This document shows, piece by piece, positions 7,611 through 15,710 of a DNA stretch of 57,694 bases (position 1 is its first letter; each line of letters starts with the position of its first letter). Both the position numbers and the translations under genes were made by a program. The DNA is from Desulfarculales bacterium (GTDB taxonomy: Bacteria; Desulfobacterota; Desulfarculia; Desulfarculales; Desulfarculaceae). The stretch lies in assembly GCA_031267815.1 (NCBI GenBank), contig JAIRYI010000044.1, forward strand, positions 1 through 57,694, read 5' to 3'. The notes beneath the pieces are model-generated. The model saw only the letters and a list, made by a program, of their open reading frames with translations. It ran no database searches and was not told the origin of the DNA.

Positions 7611-8948
7611 ATGGGTACGAATTTTCAAGAAGAATACAAGCGCAAACTGGTTACGCCGGATGAAGCCGTAAAAGTGGTGAAATCCGGAGATTGGGTGGAG
7701 TATGGGACCTTCACCGGCCAAGTCGTGGAGTTGGATAAAGCCCTGGCCCGCAGAAAAGATGAACTGTATGATGTGAAAATCCGCGGCATGGGGCGCGTCG
7801 GAACGCCGGAAGTAGTACTGGTCGATCCCGAAAATGAGCATTTCTCTTTCCATACTTCCCATATGGGCGCGTCTGAGCGGGCCTTGGCCGACAAGAATCT
7901 GTGCTGGTACCTGCCGATACTTTATCACGAACTGCCGGGTTACTACCGGAAACACATAAAAACCAACGTTGTTTTCCTTACCGTTGCGCCTATGGACAAG
8001 TGGGGCTACTTCAATTTCGGACCGCAGGTATCCCACGCGATGGCGGGGTGCGAGACGACCAGTACGATTATCCTTGAGGTCAATCCCAATGTATCGCAAG
8101 TCCTGGGCGGCTTCCAGGAAGCGATCCACATCAGCAAGGTGGATAAAATTGTCGAAGCTAACTGGGTGCAGCCCCAGATCCCATCCATAGCGCCCAACGA
8201 CGTCGACACGAAGATAGCGAATCTGATTATGGAACGCCTCCAGGACGGAGACTGTGTGCAGCTGGGGATCGGCGGCATGCCCAACATGGTGGGCAAGCTG
8301 ATCGCCCAATCGGACTTGAAGGATCTGGGCATTCATACCGAGATGTTTGTGGACTCCTTTGTAGACATGATAGAAAACGGCCAGGTCACGGGCGCGCGCA
8401 AGAACATCGACAAGTACAAAGTCGTCTGCACCTTCGCGCTGGGCAGCAAAATTACTTACGACTATATTACCAACAATCCCCAGATTGCCTTTTACCCGGT
8501 TGACTATACCAACGATCCGTTTGTAATCTCTCAAAACGATAATGTCGTGGCTATTAACAACTGCGTAGAAGTGGATCTGACCGGGCAGGTATGCTCCGAA
8601 TCCGCGGGCCACAGGATGATCAGCGGAACGGGCGGTCAGTGGGATTTCACCTACGGCGCCTACCGCTCCAAAGGCGGCAGGGCCTTCATCTGCATGAGTT
8701 CCGCTTATACCAAGAAAGGCAGCCTGGTTTCCAGGATCAAATCCACCCTTACGCCCGGCGCGGTGGTGACGTCGCCCCGGACCATGGTGCACTATCTGGT
8801 TACAGAGTACGGCATTGTGGAACTCAAAGGGCGCACGCTTTGGGAAAGGGCCGAAGCCGTGATTTCCATCGCCCATCCCGACTTCAGAGATCAGCTTGTC
8901 AAGGAAGCTGAGGAGATAGGGGTTTGGCGCAGGAGCAACAAGCGCTAA
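7611..8948 (+). CDS. Acetyl-CoA hydrolase/CoA-transferase family protein, copy 1 (butyryl-CoA:acetate or 4-hydroxybutyrate CoA-transferase type)
   Basis: The 445-residue family I CoA-transferase is of the AbfT/Cat type. It moves CoA between an acyl-CoA and a free acid through a glutamyl-CoA thioester. The likely catalytic glutamate is E244 in IHTEMFVDS; AbfT of Clostridium aminobutyricum uses E238. The CoA-binding glycine segment IGGMPNMVG lies just before it. GTGGQWDF and RGG-like segments of the family follow near residues 340-365. The next gene is a close paralogue in the same orientation. Given the AbfD-like gene elsewhere in the window, 4-hydroxybutyrate or butyrate activation with acetyl-CoA is plausible, but the acid is inferred. 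Confidence 0.87.
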   Translation: MGTNFQEEYKRKLVTPDEAVKVVKSGDWVEYGTFTGQVVELDKALARRKDELYDVKIRGMGRVGTPEVVLVDPENEHFSFHTSHMGASERALADKNLCWYLPILYHELPGYYRKHIKTNVVFLTVAPMDKWGYFNFGPQVSHAMAGCETTSTIILEVNPNVSQVLGGFQEAIHISKVDKIVEANWVQPQIPSIAPNDVDTKIANLIMERLQDGDCVQLGIGGMPNMVGKLIAQSDLKDLGIHTEMFVDSFVDMIENGQVTGARKNIDKYKVVCTFALGSKITYDYITNNPQIAFYPVDYTNDPFVISQNDNVVAINNCVEVDLTGQVCSESAGHRMISGTGGQWDFTYGAYRSKGGRAFICMSSAYTKKGSLVSRIKSTLTPGAVVTSPRTMVHYLVTEYGIVELKGRTLWERAEAVISIAHPDFRDQLVKEAEEIGVWRRSNKR

Positions 8949-9005
8949 ATCCGCGCTGTCACCTCGGCGAGAAGTTCAGATTTCAAATTTAAGGGAGTAC
9001 TATGG

Positions 9006-10340
9006 ATGAATTTTCAAGAAGAATATAAACGCAAATTGGTTACCTCGGATGAGGCCGTAAAATTGGTCAAATCCGGAGACTGGGTGGAATACGGAGCTTT
9101 CTCCGGTCAGGTCGTGGAACTGGATAAGGCCTTGGCCCGCAGAAAGGACGAACTGACCGATGTGAAGATCCGCGGGACCTCGCGCATCGGAGCGCCGGAA
9201 GTCGTGCTGGTTGATCCTGAAAACGAGCATTTCACCTATAACAGCACCCACCTGAGCGCGGCTGAGCGCGCCCTGGGGGATAAGCATCTGTGCTGGCATC
9301 TGCCGGTACTCTACCACGAACAGCCCGGCTACTACAGGAAACACATCAGGACCGACGTCCTCTTTCTTACCGTCCCCTCCATGGACGAGTGGGGCTATTT
9401 CAATTTCGGGCCCCAGGTGTCGCACGGAATGGCGCTGTGCGAGTCGACCGGCAAGATCATCGTTGAGGTCAATCCCAATTTTACCCATGCCCTGGGCGGC
9501 TTCCAGGAAGGTATCCACATCAGCAAGGTGGACAGGATCATCGAAGCCAACTGGCCTCAGCCCCAGATCCCACGTATAGAACCCAGCGATGTGGACAAGA
9601 AGATTGCCTCCCTGATCATGGAACAGCTTAGAGACGGAGACTGCCTGCAGCTGGGAATCGGCGGCATGCCCAATATGGTGGGTTACCTGATCGCCCAATC
9701 AGGATTGAAGGATTTGGGCATTCACACCGAAATGTTCGTGGACTCCTTTGTGGACATGATAGAAGGCGGTCAGGTCACGGGCGCTAAAAAGAACATCGAC
9801 AAATACAAGGTTGTCTGTACTTTCGCGCTGGGCAGCAAGATCACTTACGACTATATTGACCACAATCCCCTGATCGCTTTCTACCCGGTTGACTACACCA
9901 ACGATCCCTTTGTAATCGCCAAAAACGACAATGTCGTGGCCATCAACAATTGCGTGGAAGTGGATCTGACCGGGCAGATATGCTCCGAGTCTTCGGGCCA
10001 CAGGATGATCAGCGGAACGGGCGGTCAGTGGGACTTCACCTATGGGGCTTACCGCTCCAAAGGCGGACGGGCGTTTATCTGTATGAGTTCCGCCTATACC
10101 AAGAAAGGCAGTTTGATTTCCAGGATCAAATCCACCCTCACCCCCGGCGCGGTTGTGACCCTGCCCAGGACCATGGTGCATTACCTGGTTACAGAGTACG
10201 GCATGGTGGAACTCAAAGGACGCACCCTTTGGGAAAGAGCTGAAGCCGTGATTTCCATTGCCCATCCCGACGTCAGGGATCAGCTTGTCAAAGAAGCTGA
10301 GGAAATAGGAGTCTGGCGCAAGAGCAACAAACGGCGGTAA
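9006..10340 (+). CDS. Acetyl-CoA hydrolase/CoA-transferase family protein, copy 2 (tandem paralogue)
   Basis: The 444-residue paralogue aligns with the preceding gene over its whole length without large gaps, and by eye most positions are identical. The predicted catalytic glutamate is E242, in the same IHTEMFVDS context, so both copies look active. Differences concentrate in residues 50-200, for example TSRIGAPEV against MGRVGTPEV and HGMALCEST against HAMAGCETT. That region contributes to acyl-group selection in this family, so the copies may prefer different acids. The start is the ATG at 9006, after GGGAGTACTATGG. Copies 1 and 2 are 57 bp apart, which points to a local tandem duplication. 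Confidence 0.87.
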   Translation: MNFQEEYKRKLVTSDEAVKLVKSGDWVEYGAFSGQVVELDKALARRKDELTDVKIRGTSRIGAPEVVLVDPENEHFTYNSTHLSAAERALGDKHLCWHLPVLYHEQPGYYRKHIRTDVLFLTVPSMDEWGYFNFGPQVSHGMALCESTGKIIVEVNPNFTHALGGFQEGIHISKVDRIIEANWPQPQIPRIEPSDVDKKIASLIMEQLRDGDCLQLGIGGMPNMVGYLIAQSGLKDLGIHTEMFVDSFVDMIEGGQVTGAKKNIDKYKVVCTFALGSKITYDYIDHNPLIAFYPVDYTNDPFVIAKNDNVVAINNCVEVDLTGQICSESSGHRMISGTGGQWDFTYGAYRSKGGRAFICMSSAYTKKGSLISRIKSTLTPGAVVTLPRTMVHYLVTEYGMVELKGRTLWERAEAVISIAHPDVRDQLVKEAEEIGVWRKSNKRR

Positions 10341-10495
10341 TCAGGCCGGACCGCCCGATGCGATGGCTGCGGCTTCCGCCGTAACCGTGAATGATTGATC
10401 AACAGTTATTGGGGCAGTGCGTGTATGGCGTAACACGCGTATAAAATTCCTTTTCACTGACTTAACATTTGAATTATATTGTAAAGGAGATAAAC

Positions 10496-11833
10496 ATGAG
10501 CGCAGATTTTGTTAAACCGGAAACTAATAAACGATATACAATAATGATTTGGACATGCTTATGCATCGTCATCAACTATATCGACCGGGTGAATTTTGGC
10601 GTGGCCACGCCGACGATTATGGAGGTTTTCAAACTTAATTCCACTCAGATTGGCATCATGGGGTCCGCCTTCTTCATCCCCTATATGTTAATGATGATTC
10701 CCACCGGCTATATGCTGAACCGGTTCGGGCCCAAGAGGGTTATGGGCGGGGCTCTGTTTATGTGGGGGCTGTCCACCATGGCCACCGCCTTCGCCTTCAA
10801 CTTCGGCACCTTCTTTGCCACCCGTATCGCCATGGGCATATTCGAAGCCCCCGGCTACCCGTCGGCTTCGCGCGTGACCTCGGTGTGGATTCCCAACCGT
10901 GAGCGTACCTTCTGGACCGGCTTCTTTGACGGCTGCGCCCGCATAGGCATGGTCTTCGCGCCCCCTCTGGTGGTGTGGATTATCATCAACTGGGGCTGGC
11001 AGGCGTCTTTCGTGGTTACCGGGGGTTTGGCCGTGGGTATGGGTATTTTATGGCAGTTTGTTTATTTCGAACCCGATGATCACCCCACGGTCAGCAAATC
11101 TGAACTGGCTTACATCCGTCAGGAAGAAGTGACTGACGACGTGGGCAAGGTGGTGAAAGTTCCGCCCATCCCCATGAGCCGCTTCATATTCTACGCTCCC
11201 TTGGTGAGGGTGTCCCTGGCCTATGGCTGCTATCTCTATGTGTGGAATACCTTTACCGCCTGGATGCCCGCCTTCTTCATCCAGGCACGCGGTTTCGATA
11301 TGAAAACCATGGGCTTGGTGGTTATGCTGCCCTATCTGACCGCGATTCTCCTGGAATTGCTGGCCGGTCATTTCCTCTTCGACAAATGGTATCGCAAGGG
11401 CGGGTCTCTGACCGCCATCCGCCGCACCGGCATGAGCATAAGCCTGTTCGGTTCCGCCCTGTTCATTTGCTTAGCCATAATGGTGGAAGATCCGTTCTGG
11501 ATTGTGGCGTTCCTGACCGCTTTCGCCGGCATAAGCGGCTTTGGCGCCGGCAACGTGCAGACTCCGCCGGTGGACCTGTCCCCCTACGGCCAGGCGGGCG
11601 GTTTCAGCGGGTTCTATGCTTTCGGCGGAGCTTTGGGTTCTTTCTTCGCTCCCATGGCCACCGGCTTCATGATTTCCACGGAGTACGGTTTTGAGGGAGG
11701 GTTCTTCCTCTCCGCGTGCGTGGCCGCCTTGGGCGCCATCCTCTATTGCTCTCTCCGCTATGACAGGCTGACCTTGCGGCCGGCGGACCAGGCATTGGCC
11801 GACAAGATTGCGGCCTCAGGCGTGTACAAATAA
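10496..11833 (+). CDS. MFS transporter, anion:cation symporter (ACS)-like
   Basis: The 445-residue inner-membrane carrier has about 12 hydrophobic segments. The first helix ends in NYIDRVNFGVATP, typical of the ACS family (hexuronate, glucarate, galactonate or phthalate/H+ symporters). The loop 2-3 MFS motif reads NRFGPKRVMGG. The start is the ATG at 10496, preceded by AAAGGAG; an upstream TTG at 10469 would place the ribosome site inside the gene and is rejected. It lies between the CoA-transferases and the Bcd-Etf genes, so import of an organic acid used by the cluster is likely. The substrate is not identifiable. Confidence 0.85.
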   Translation: MSADFVKPETNKRYTIMIWTCLCIVINYIDRVNFGVATPTIMEVFKLNSTQIGIMGSAFFIPYMLMMIPTGYMLNRFGPKRVMGGALFMWGLSTMATAFAFNFGTFFATRIAMGIFEAPGYPSASRVTSVWIPNRERTFWTGFFDGCARIGMVFAPPLVVWIIINWGWQASFVVTGGLAVGMGILWQFVYFEPDDHPTVSKSELAYIRQEEVTDDVGKVVKVPPIPMSRFIFYAPLVRVSLAYGCYLYVWNTFTAWMPAFFIQARGFDMKTMGLVVMLPYLTAILLELLAGHFLFDKWYRKGGSLTAIRRTGMSISLFGSALFICLAIMVEDPFWIVAFLTAFAGISGFGAGNVQTPPVDLSPYGQAGGFSGFYAFGGALGSFFAPMATGFMISTEYGFEGGFFLSACVAALGAILYCSLRYDRLTLRPADQALADKIAASGVYK

Positions 11834-11853
11834 AAAACTTGCCGTAAAAATGG

Positions 11854-11892
11854 TGTTGGCAGAGAGCCGGTTTTTAAGACTCTCTGCCAACA
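11854..11892 (+). terminator. 13-bp perfect hairpin after the MFS gene (weak terminator or attenuator)
   Basis: TGTTGGCAGAGAG at 11854-11866 pairs perfectly with CTCTCTGCCAACA at 11880-11892. The following TATTTCG is a poor U-tract, so termination may be partial. It separates the carrier from the Bcd-EtfBA genes. Confidence 0.5.
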
Positions 11893-11910
11893 TATTTCGT
11901 ATACAGCATT

Positions 11911-11957
11911 AAAGGTCACCTTTAAGCCGCCTTGGAGAAATTTGCTTTGCGGCGGCT
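11911..11957 (+). promoter_or_regulatory. Palindrome and leader hairpin before the Bcd-type gene
   Basis: AAAGGTCACCTTT at 11911-11923 is a perfect palindrome with a one-base centre. It is followed by AGCCGCC at 11925-11931, which pairs with GGCGGCT at 11951-11957. Either could be an operator or an RNA structure ahead of the ribosome site at about 11970. No clear -35/-10 pair was found. Confidence 0.3.
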
Positions 11958-11980
11958 GTAAGGACAAATGGAGGTTTAAG

Positions 11981-13126
11981 ATGAATTTTGAATTAACTGA
12001 AGACCATATCATGATGCGGGAGATGGTGCGCGATTTCGCGGAAACGGAGGCTGCGCCCGGCTCGGAAGAACGCGACGAAAAAGAAGAATTCCCCATGGAA
12101 CTGTGGAAGAAATGCGGCGGGCTGGGACTGACGGGGGTTACATTTCCCGAAGAATACGACGGCGCGGGCGCTGATTACATTTCCTATGCCATCACCGTGG
12201 AAGAGCTGTCCCGGGTGGACGCCTCTTTGGGGGTTACCATTTCCGCGCATTCGAGCCTTTGCGCCAATCCTATCTACATCTTCGGCACAGAGGAACAGAA
12301 GAAGAAATATCTGGCCCCCCTGGCCAGGGGTGAGAAGATGGGCGCTTTCGGTCTGACGGAGTCGATGGCCGGTTCGGACGCTTCAGGTACGCGCACCACC
12401 GCGGTTCGCGACGGCAAGGACTATGTGATCAACGGATCCAAAATATTCATCACCAACGGTTATTACGCGGATACCTATGTGATTACGGCCCAGATGGACA
12501 AGAGCAAAGGCAACAAGGGCATATCCGCTTTCATCCTGGAAAAGGGGACCCCCGGCTTCACTTTCGGCAAGAAAGAAAAGAAAATGGGCATCCGCTCTTC
12601 CGCCACCTATGAACTGGTGTTTGAAAATGTCCGCATCCCGGCGGCCAATCTGCTGGCTCAGGAAGGGCAGGGCTTCAAAGTGGCCATGACCACCCTGGAC
12701 TACGGCCGTATCGGCATAGCCTCTCAGGCGCTGGGCATTGCCCAGGGCGCTTACGAACAGGCCATGAAATACGCCAAAGAGCGCGAGCAGTTCGGCAAGC
12801 CCATTTCCGCGCTCCAGGCGATCCAGTTCAAATTTGCCGATATGGCGACTTCCATTGAGGCGGCGCGCCTGCTGGTCTATCAGGCGGCTTTCATTGCCAG
12901 CGAACACAAAATACCGGTTTCCAAATACGCGGCCATGGCCAAGGTCTTTGCCTCGGAAACGGCCAACAAGGTAACCACCCAGGCGGTGCAGATTTTGGGC
13001 GGGTACGGTTATACGCGCGACTATCCGCTCGAACGCATGATGCGCGACGCCAAGATCACGGAGATTTACGAGGGGACCAGCGAGATACAGCGCGTAGTTA
13101 TCGCGGCCAGCATCCTCAAGGATTAA
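11981..13126 (+). CDS. bcd: Short-chain acyl-CoA dehydrogenase (butyryl-CoA dehydrogenase type)
   Basis: The 381-residue enzyme has the standard acyl-CoA dehydrogenase length. The start is the ATG at 11981 after GGAGG; an in-frame TTG/CTG extension upstream runs through the leader hairpin and is unlikely. FAD-binding motifs [12 protein letters not shown] and [11 protein letters not shown] are visible. The catalytic glutamate lies in [10 protein letters not shown] near the C-terminus. EtfB and EtfA follow directly, so it exchanges electrons with that flavoprotein. It can oxidise butyryl-CoA or, run in reverse, reduce crotonyl-CoA. Chain length is inferred from family and context; glutaryl-CoA or other short acyl groups are not excluded. 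Confidence 0.88.
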   Translation: MNFELTEDHIMMREMVRDFAETEAAPGSEERDEKEEFPMELWKKCGGLGLTGVTFPEEYDGAGADYISYAITVEELSRVDASLGVTISAHSSLCANPIYIFGTEEQKKKYLAPLARGEKMGAFGLTESMAGSDASGTRTTAVRDGKDYVINGSKIFITNGYYADTYVITAQMDKSKGNKGISAFILEKGTPGFTFGKKEKKMGIRSSATYELVFENVRIPAANLLAQEGQGFKVAMTTLDYGRIGIASQALGIAQGAYEQAMKYAKEREQFGKPISALQAIQFKFADMATSIEAARLLVYQAAFIASEHKIPVSKYAAMAKVFASETANKVTTQAVQILGGYGYTRDYPLERMMRDAKITEIYEGTSEIQRVVIAASILKD

Positions 13127-13168
13127 CGCCGCCGCAAAGGCCGGCGAGATATATAGGAGGAATACGAT

Positions 13169-13942
13169 ATGAATATAGTCGTCACAGTTAAACAGACGTT
13201 CGATACGGAAGCCAAAATCGTATTGGACGGCAAGGGTAATATAGATGGTAGCGGTGTGAATCTGGTCATCAATCCCTATGACGAATTTGCCATCGAAGAA
13301 GCGCTTAAGCTCAAAGAAAAATTCGGAGGCGAGATAACGATAGTCAGCGTGGGCGGCGAAGCGGCGACCAAAGCCATCAGGACCGCTCTGGCCATGGGAT
13401 GCGACAAGGCGGTAAGAGTTGACGATCCGGCCCTGGCGGACGCGGACGAATGGGCCGTAGCCGAGATACTGGGCAAGGTTGTTTCCAAGCTGCCCTATGA
13501 TCTCATCCTGTCGGGGCGCATAGCCGTTGACGACGGCTCCAGTCAGGTGGCCGTCCGTTTGGCGGACGCGCTCGGCGTCCCCTCGGTCAGCAGCATTCTC
13601 AAGCTTGACATTGAGGGAACCGCCGCGACCGTAACCCGGGAAATAGACGGAGGCACGGAATTGATCGAAGTTAAGCTTCCCGCGCTGTTTACCGCGCAAA
13701 AAGGGCTTAACGAGCCCCGTCTCCCCAGCATGAAGGGCATCATGGGCGCCAAGAAGAAGGAGATAGCGGTGCAGAGTCTGGCGGATGCCGGCGCGGACCC
13801 CGGCGCGGTGGCGGCCAAGATGATCGTTCCTAAATTAAGTTTGCCCAATCCCCGTTTGGCCGGCAAGCTGATTCCGGGCGAGGCGCCGGATGCCGCGCGG
13901 GAATTGGCGAAACTGCTGCGCGAAGAGGCGAAAGTTATATAA
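13169..13942 (+). CDS. etfB: Electron transfer flavoprotein beta subunit
   Basis: The 257-residue EtfB starts with MNIVVTVKQTFD and carries the family pattern NPYDEFAIEEALKLKE near 35-50. The nucleotide loop reads AVDDGSSQVAVRLA around residues 116-129. This differs from the IDGDTAQVGP loop of clostridial electron-bifurcating EtfB and looks nearer the VDDGS loop of Bacillus-type ETF, so electron bifurcation is not directly supported. It forms a heterodimer with EtfA, encoded 16 bp downstream, and takes electrons from the acyl-CoA dehydrogenases of the cluster. The ribosome site AGGAGG is well placed. Confidence 0.93.
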   Translation: MNIVVTVKQTFDTEAKIVLDGKGNIDGSGVNLVINPYDEFAIEEALKLKEKFGGEITIVSVGGEAATKAIRTALAMGCDKAVRVDDPALADADEWAVAEILGKVVSKLPYDLILSGRIAVDDGSSQVAVRLADALGVPSVSSILKLDIEGTAATVTREIDGGTELIEVKLPALFTAQKGLNEPRLPSMKGIMGAKKKEIAVQSLADAGADPGAVAAKMIVPKLSLPNPRLAGKLIPGEAPDAARELAKLLREEAKVI

Positions 13943-13958
13943 GAGAGGAGAACCGATT

Positions 13959-14945
13959 ATGGCAAAAGGAATTTGGATCATAGCAGAACAGAGCAAATCG
14001 GAGATCCGCAAGGTCTCTCTGGAGCTTTTGAGCCGGGCGCGCCAGATAGCGGACGCAACCGGCGAGCCCCTCGTCGCGGTGATACCGGGATACGGAGTGG
14101 CTGATCTGGCTGGCAAGGCTGCGCCCTACGGAGCCGACAAGGTGATCCTCATCGATGATGAGAGGCTCGCGAAATATACCACAGGGGCTTACACCTCGGC
14201 GCTGGGCAAGCTGATAAAAAAAGAAGAACCGCGGGCCGTTTTAATGGGCAACACGGCCGTGGGCAAGGACCTCGCTCCGCGTCTGGCTCAGCGGCTGGGC
14301 GTGGGCATGGCCTCCGACTGCACGGGCATGGAAACGGATGCGGCCAATTTCCTATCTTTCAGACGTCCGATTTACGGCGGAAAGGCATTCGCGGAAGTGG
14401 CGGCCAAGTCCGTACCGGCCTTAGCGACGATTCGTCCCAATACCTTTACCCTGGCGGAGCCTGACCCTTCGCGTAAGCCGGAGATTGTCAAGGCGCCGGC
14501 GGACATAGACGCCGCCGATCTCAGAGCCGTAGTAAAGGAAGTGGCGCTGGCGGTTTCGGCGCGGCCGGAGCTGATAGAAGCCGATATCATCATATCCGGC
14601 GGCCGCGGCATGAAGGGGCCTGAGAATTACAAGATACTGGAAGAATGCGCCGATGTGATCGGAGCGGCGGTGGGAGCGTCGCGGGCGGCGGTGGACGCGG
14701 GCTGGATAGATCAAAAATTCCAGGTGGGGCAGACCGGCAAGACCGTATCACCCACCCTGTACATTGCCTGCGGCATATCGGGCGCCATCCAGCACCTGGC
14801 GGGTATGGGTTCCTCCAAAGTCATCGTTGCCGTCAACAAGGATCCCGAGGCCAATATCTTCGCGGTGGCGGATTACGGTATTGTTGGAGATCTGTTTGAG
14901 GTCGTTCCGCTTTTGACGGAGGAATTCAAGAAGCTCGCTTCTTAA
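13959..14945 (+). CDS. etfA: Electron transfer flavoprotein alpha subunit
   Basis: The 328-residue EtfA binds FAD through its C-terminal domain. The family signature is visible as [16 protein letters not shown], then [11 protein letters not shown], near 250-275, followed by [12 protein letters not shown]. The start is the ATG at 13959 after GAGAGGAG; a longer frame beginning at 13890 overlaps etfB and lacks a ribosome site. No N-terminal ferredoxin domain is present. It is the last gene of the unit, which ends in a strong terminator 46 bp downstream. Confidence 0.94.
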   Translation: MAKGIWIIAEQSKSEIRKVSLELLSRARQIADATGEPLVAVIPGYGVADLAGKAAPYGADKVILIDDERLAKYTTGAYTSALGKLIKKEEPRAVLMGNTAVGKDLAPRLAQRLGVGMASDCTGMETDAANFLSFRRPIYGGKAFAEVAAKSVPALATIRPNTFTLAEPDPSRKPEIVKAPADIDAADLRAVVKEVALAVSARPELIEADIIISGGRGMKGPENYKILEECADVIGAAVGASRAAVDAGWIDQKFQVGQTGKTVSPTLYIACGISGAIQHLAGMGSSKVIVAVNKDPEANIFAVADYGIVGDLFEVVPLLTEEFKKLAS

Positions 14946-14991
14946 AACAGGATTGGCGCGATTTCAGGCGGTTTCGTATTTTTTAACCGAT

Positions 14992-15038
14992 AACTACTCA
15001 AACAGCCGGCTTTTCCGGATCTGTTTGAGTAGTTTTTT
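14992..15038 (+). terminator. Strong Rho-independent terminator after etfA
   Basis: AACTACTCAAACAG at 14992-15005 pairs perfectly with CTGTTTGAGTAGTT at 15021-15034. A T-run (15033-15038) follows. Confidence 0.93.
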
Positions 15039-15068
15039 AGGTGGTGAGAAAAACAAGGAGAAGGCTGG

Positions 15069-15602
15069 ATGTCTTACAAAGTAGTGATCGCAGGCGTCAT
15101 TATTCTGCTTTTTGCGTTTATCATGTACCGCGGCGACCGCTTGCTCAAGGCCAAGAGAAAATTGGACCGGCAAATGGAGGATATTTACGGTCCCATGGAT
15201 GAGCTTTTTGAGAATGTCATCTATCAGGGAGGCTTTCCGCCCATGCCCAAACCGGCCCGCCTGTCCTTTGGCTTTACCGGATCAGAATTGGTTATGTATA
15301 ATAAAGCAGGAGAAAATGGCCGGATTGGATATGACTCCATAAAAAAATTGGATATATTCACCACCCAGGTGGAGCGGAAGCGCAAATTCAGCCTGATGGC
15401 TTACGGGCCGCTTGCCTTGCTGCTCAACCGGCCCACCTTACGGCACTTTTTTACGATTGAATACAATGACGTCAACGGCAAGGATAACATCATGGTGGCT
15501 ATAGTGGGAACCCGCGTCATAGCCGCAAGGATGTATAATTTAATCGAGCCGCATCTTAATCCTGATAAGCCTGATAAACCCAAGCTCAAACATAAGAAGT
15601 AG
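15069..15602 (+). CDS. Hypothetical membrane-anchored protein
   Basis: The 177-residue protein has one hydrophobic N-terminal segment (residues 4-20) followed by a positive RLLKAKRKLDR stretch, so it is probably anchored with its bulk in the cytoplasm. Residues about 60-165 alternate strands and end in an amphipathic helix, which resembles a PH-like fold, but I do not recognise the family. AAGGAG precedes the ATG. It stands alone between the etfA terminator and its own terminator, so it is an independent unit. No function is proposed. Confidence 0.7.
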   Translation: MSYKVVIAGVIILLFAFIMYRGDRLLKAKRKLDRQMEDIYGPMDELFENVIYQGGFPPMPKPARLSFGFTGSELVMYNKAGENGRIGYDSIKKLDIFTTQVERKRKFSLMAYGPLALLLNRPTLRHFFTIEYNDVNGKDNIMVAIVGTRVIAARMYNLIEPHLNPDKPDKPKLKHKK

Positions 15603-15669
15603 CTGTTTGTCCGGGCAAGCTTGGCGCCTTCTGCGGAGGAGGGGCAGATAATTCCCGCATTTAACATGA

Positions 15670-15705
15670 AGCCCCATTCCCCCGTGAGAGAGAATGGGGC
15701 TTTTT
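15670..15705 (+). terminator. Rho-independent terminator between convergent genes
   Basis: AGCCCCATTC at 15670-15679 pairs with GAATGGGGCT at 15692-15701, then TTTTTA follows. It serves the + strand gene ending at 15602; the AbfD-like gene converges on it from the other side. Confidence 0.88.
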
Positions 15706-15710
15706 ATCAG

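Noticed and set aside
7605..8876. 423-codon - strand frame opposite CoA-transferase copy 1
   Set aside because: Antisense frame with a low-complexity His/Gly-rich translation. A similar shadow opposite copy 2 reflects the duplicated gene, not a real gene.
10411..10440. Possible second sigma-54 promoter before the MFS gene (TATGGCGTAACACGCGTAT)
   Set aside because: After GG the 10-bp spacing leads to GT, not GC, and the TTGC element is missing.
12383..13699. 438-codon - strand frame across the Bcd and EtfB genes
   Set aside because: It spans two opposite-strand genes and their ribosome site and has no recognisable features.
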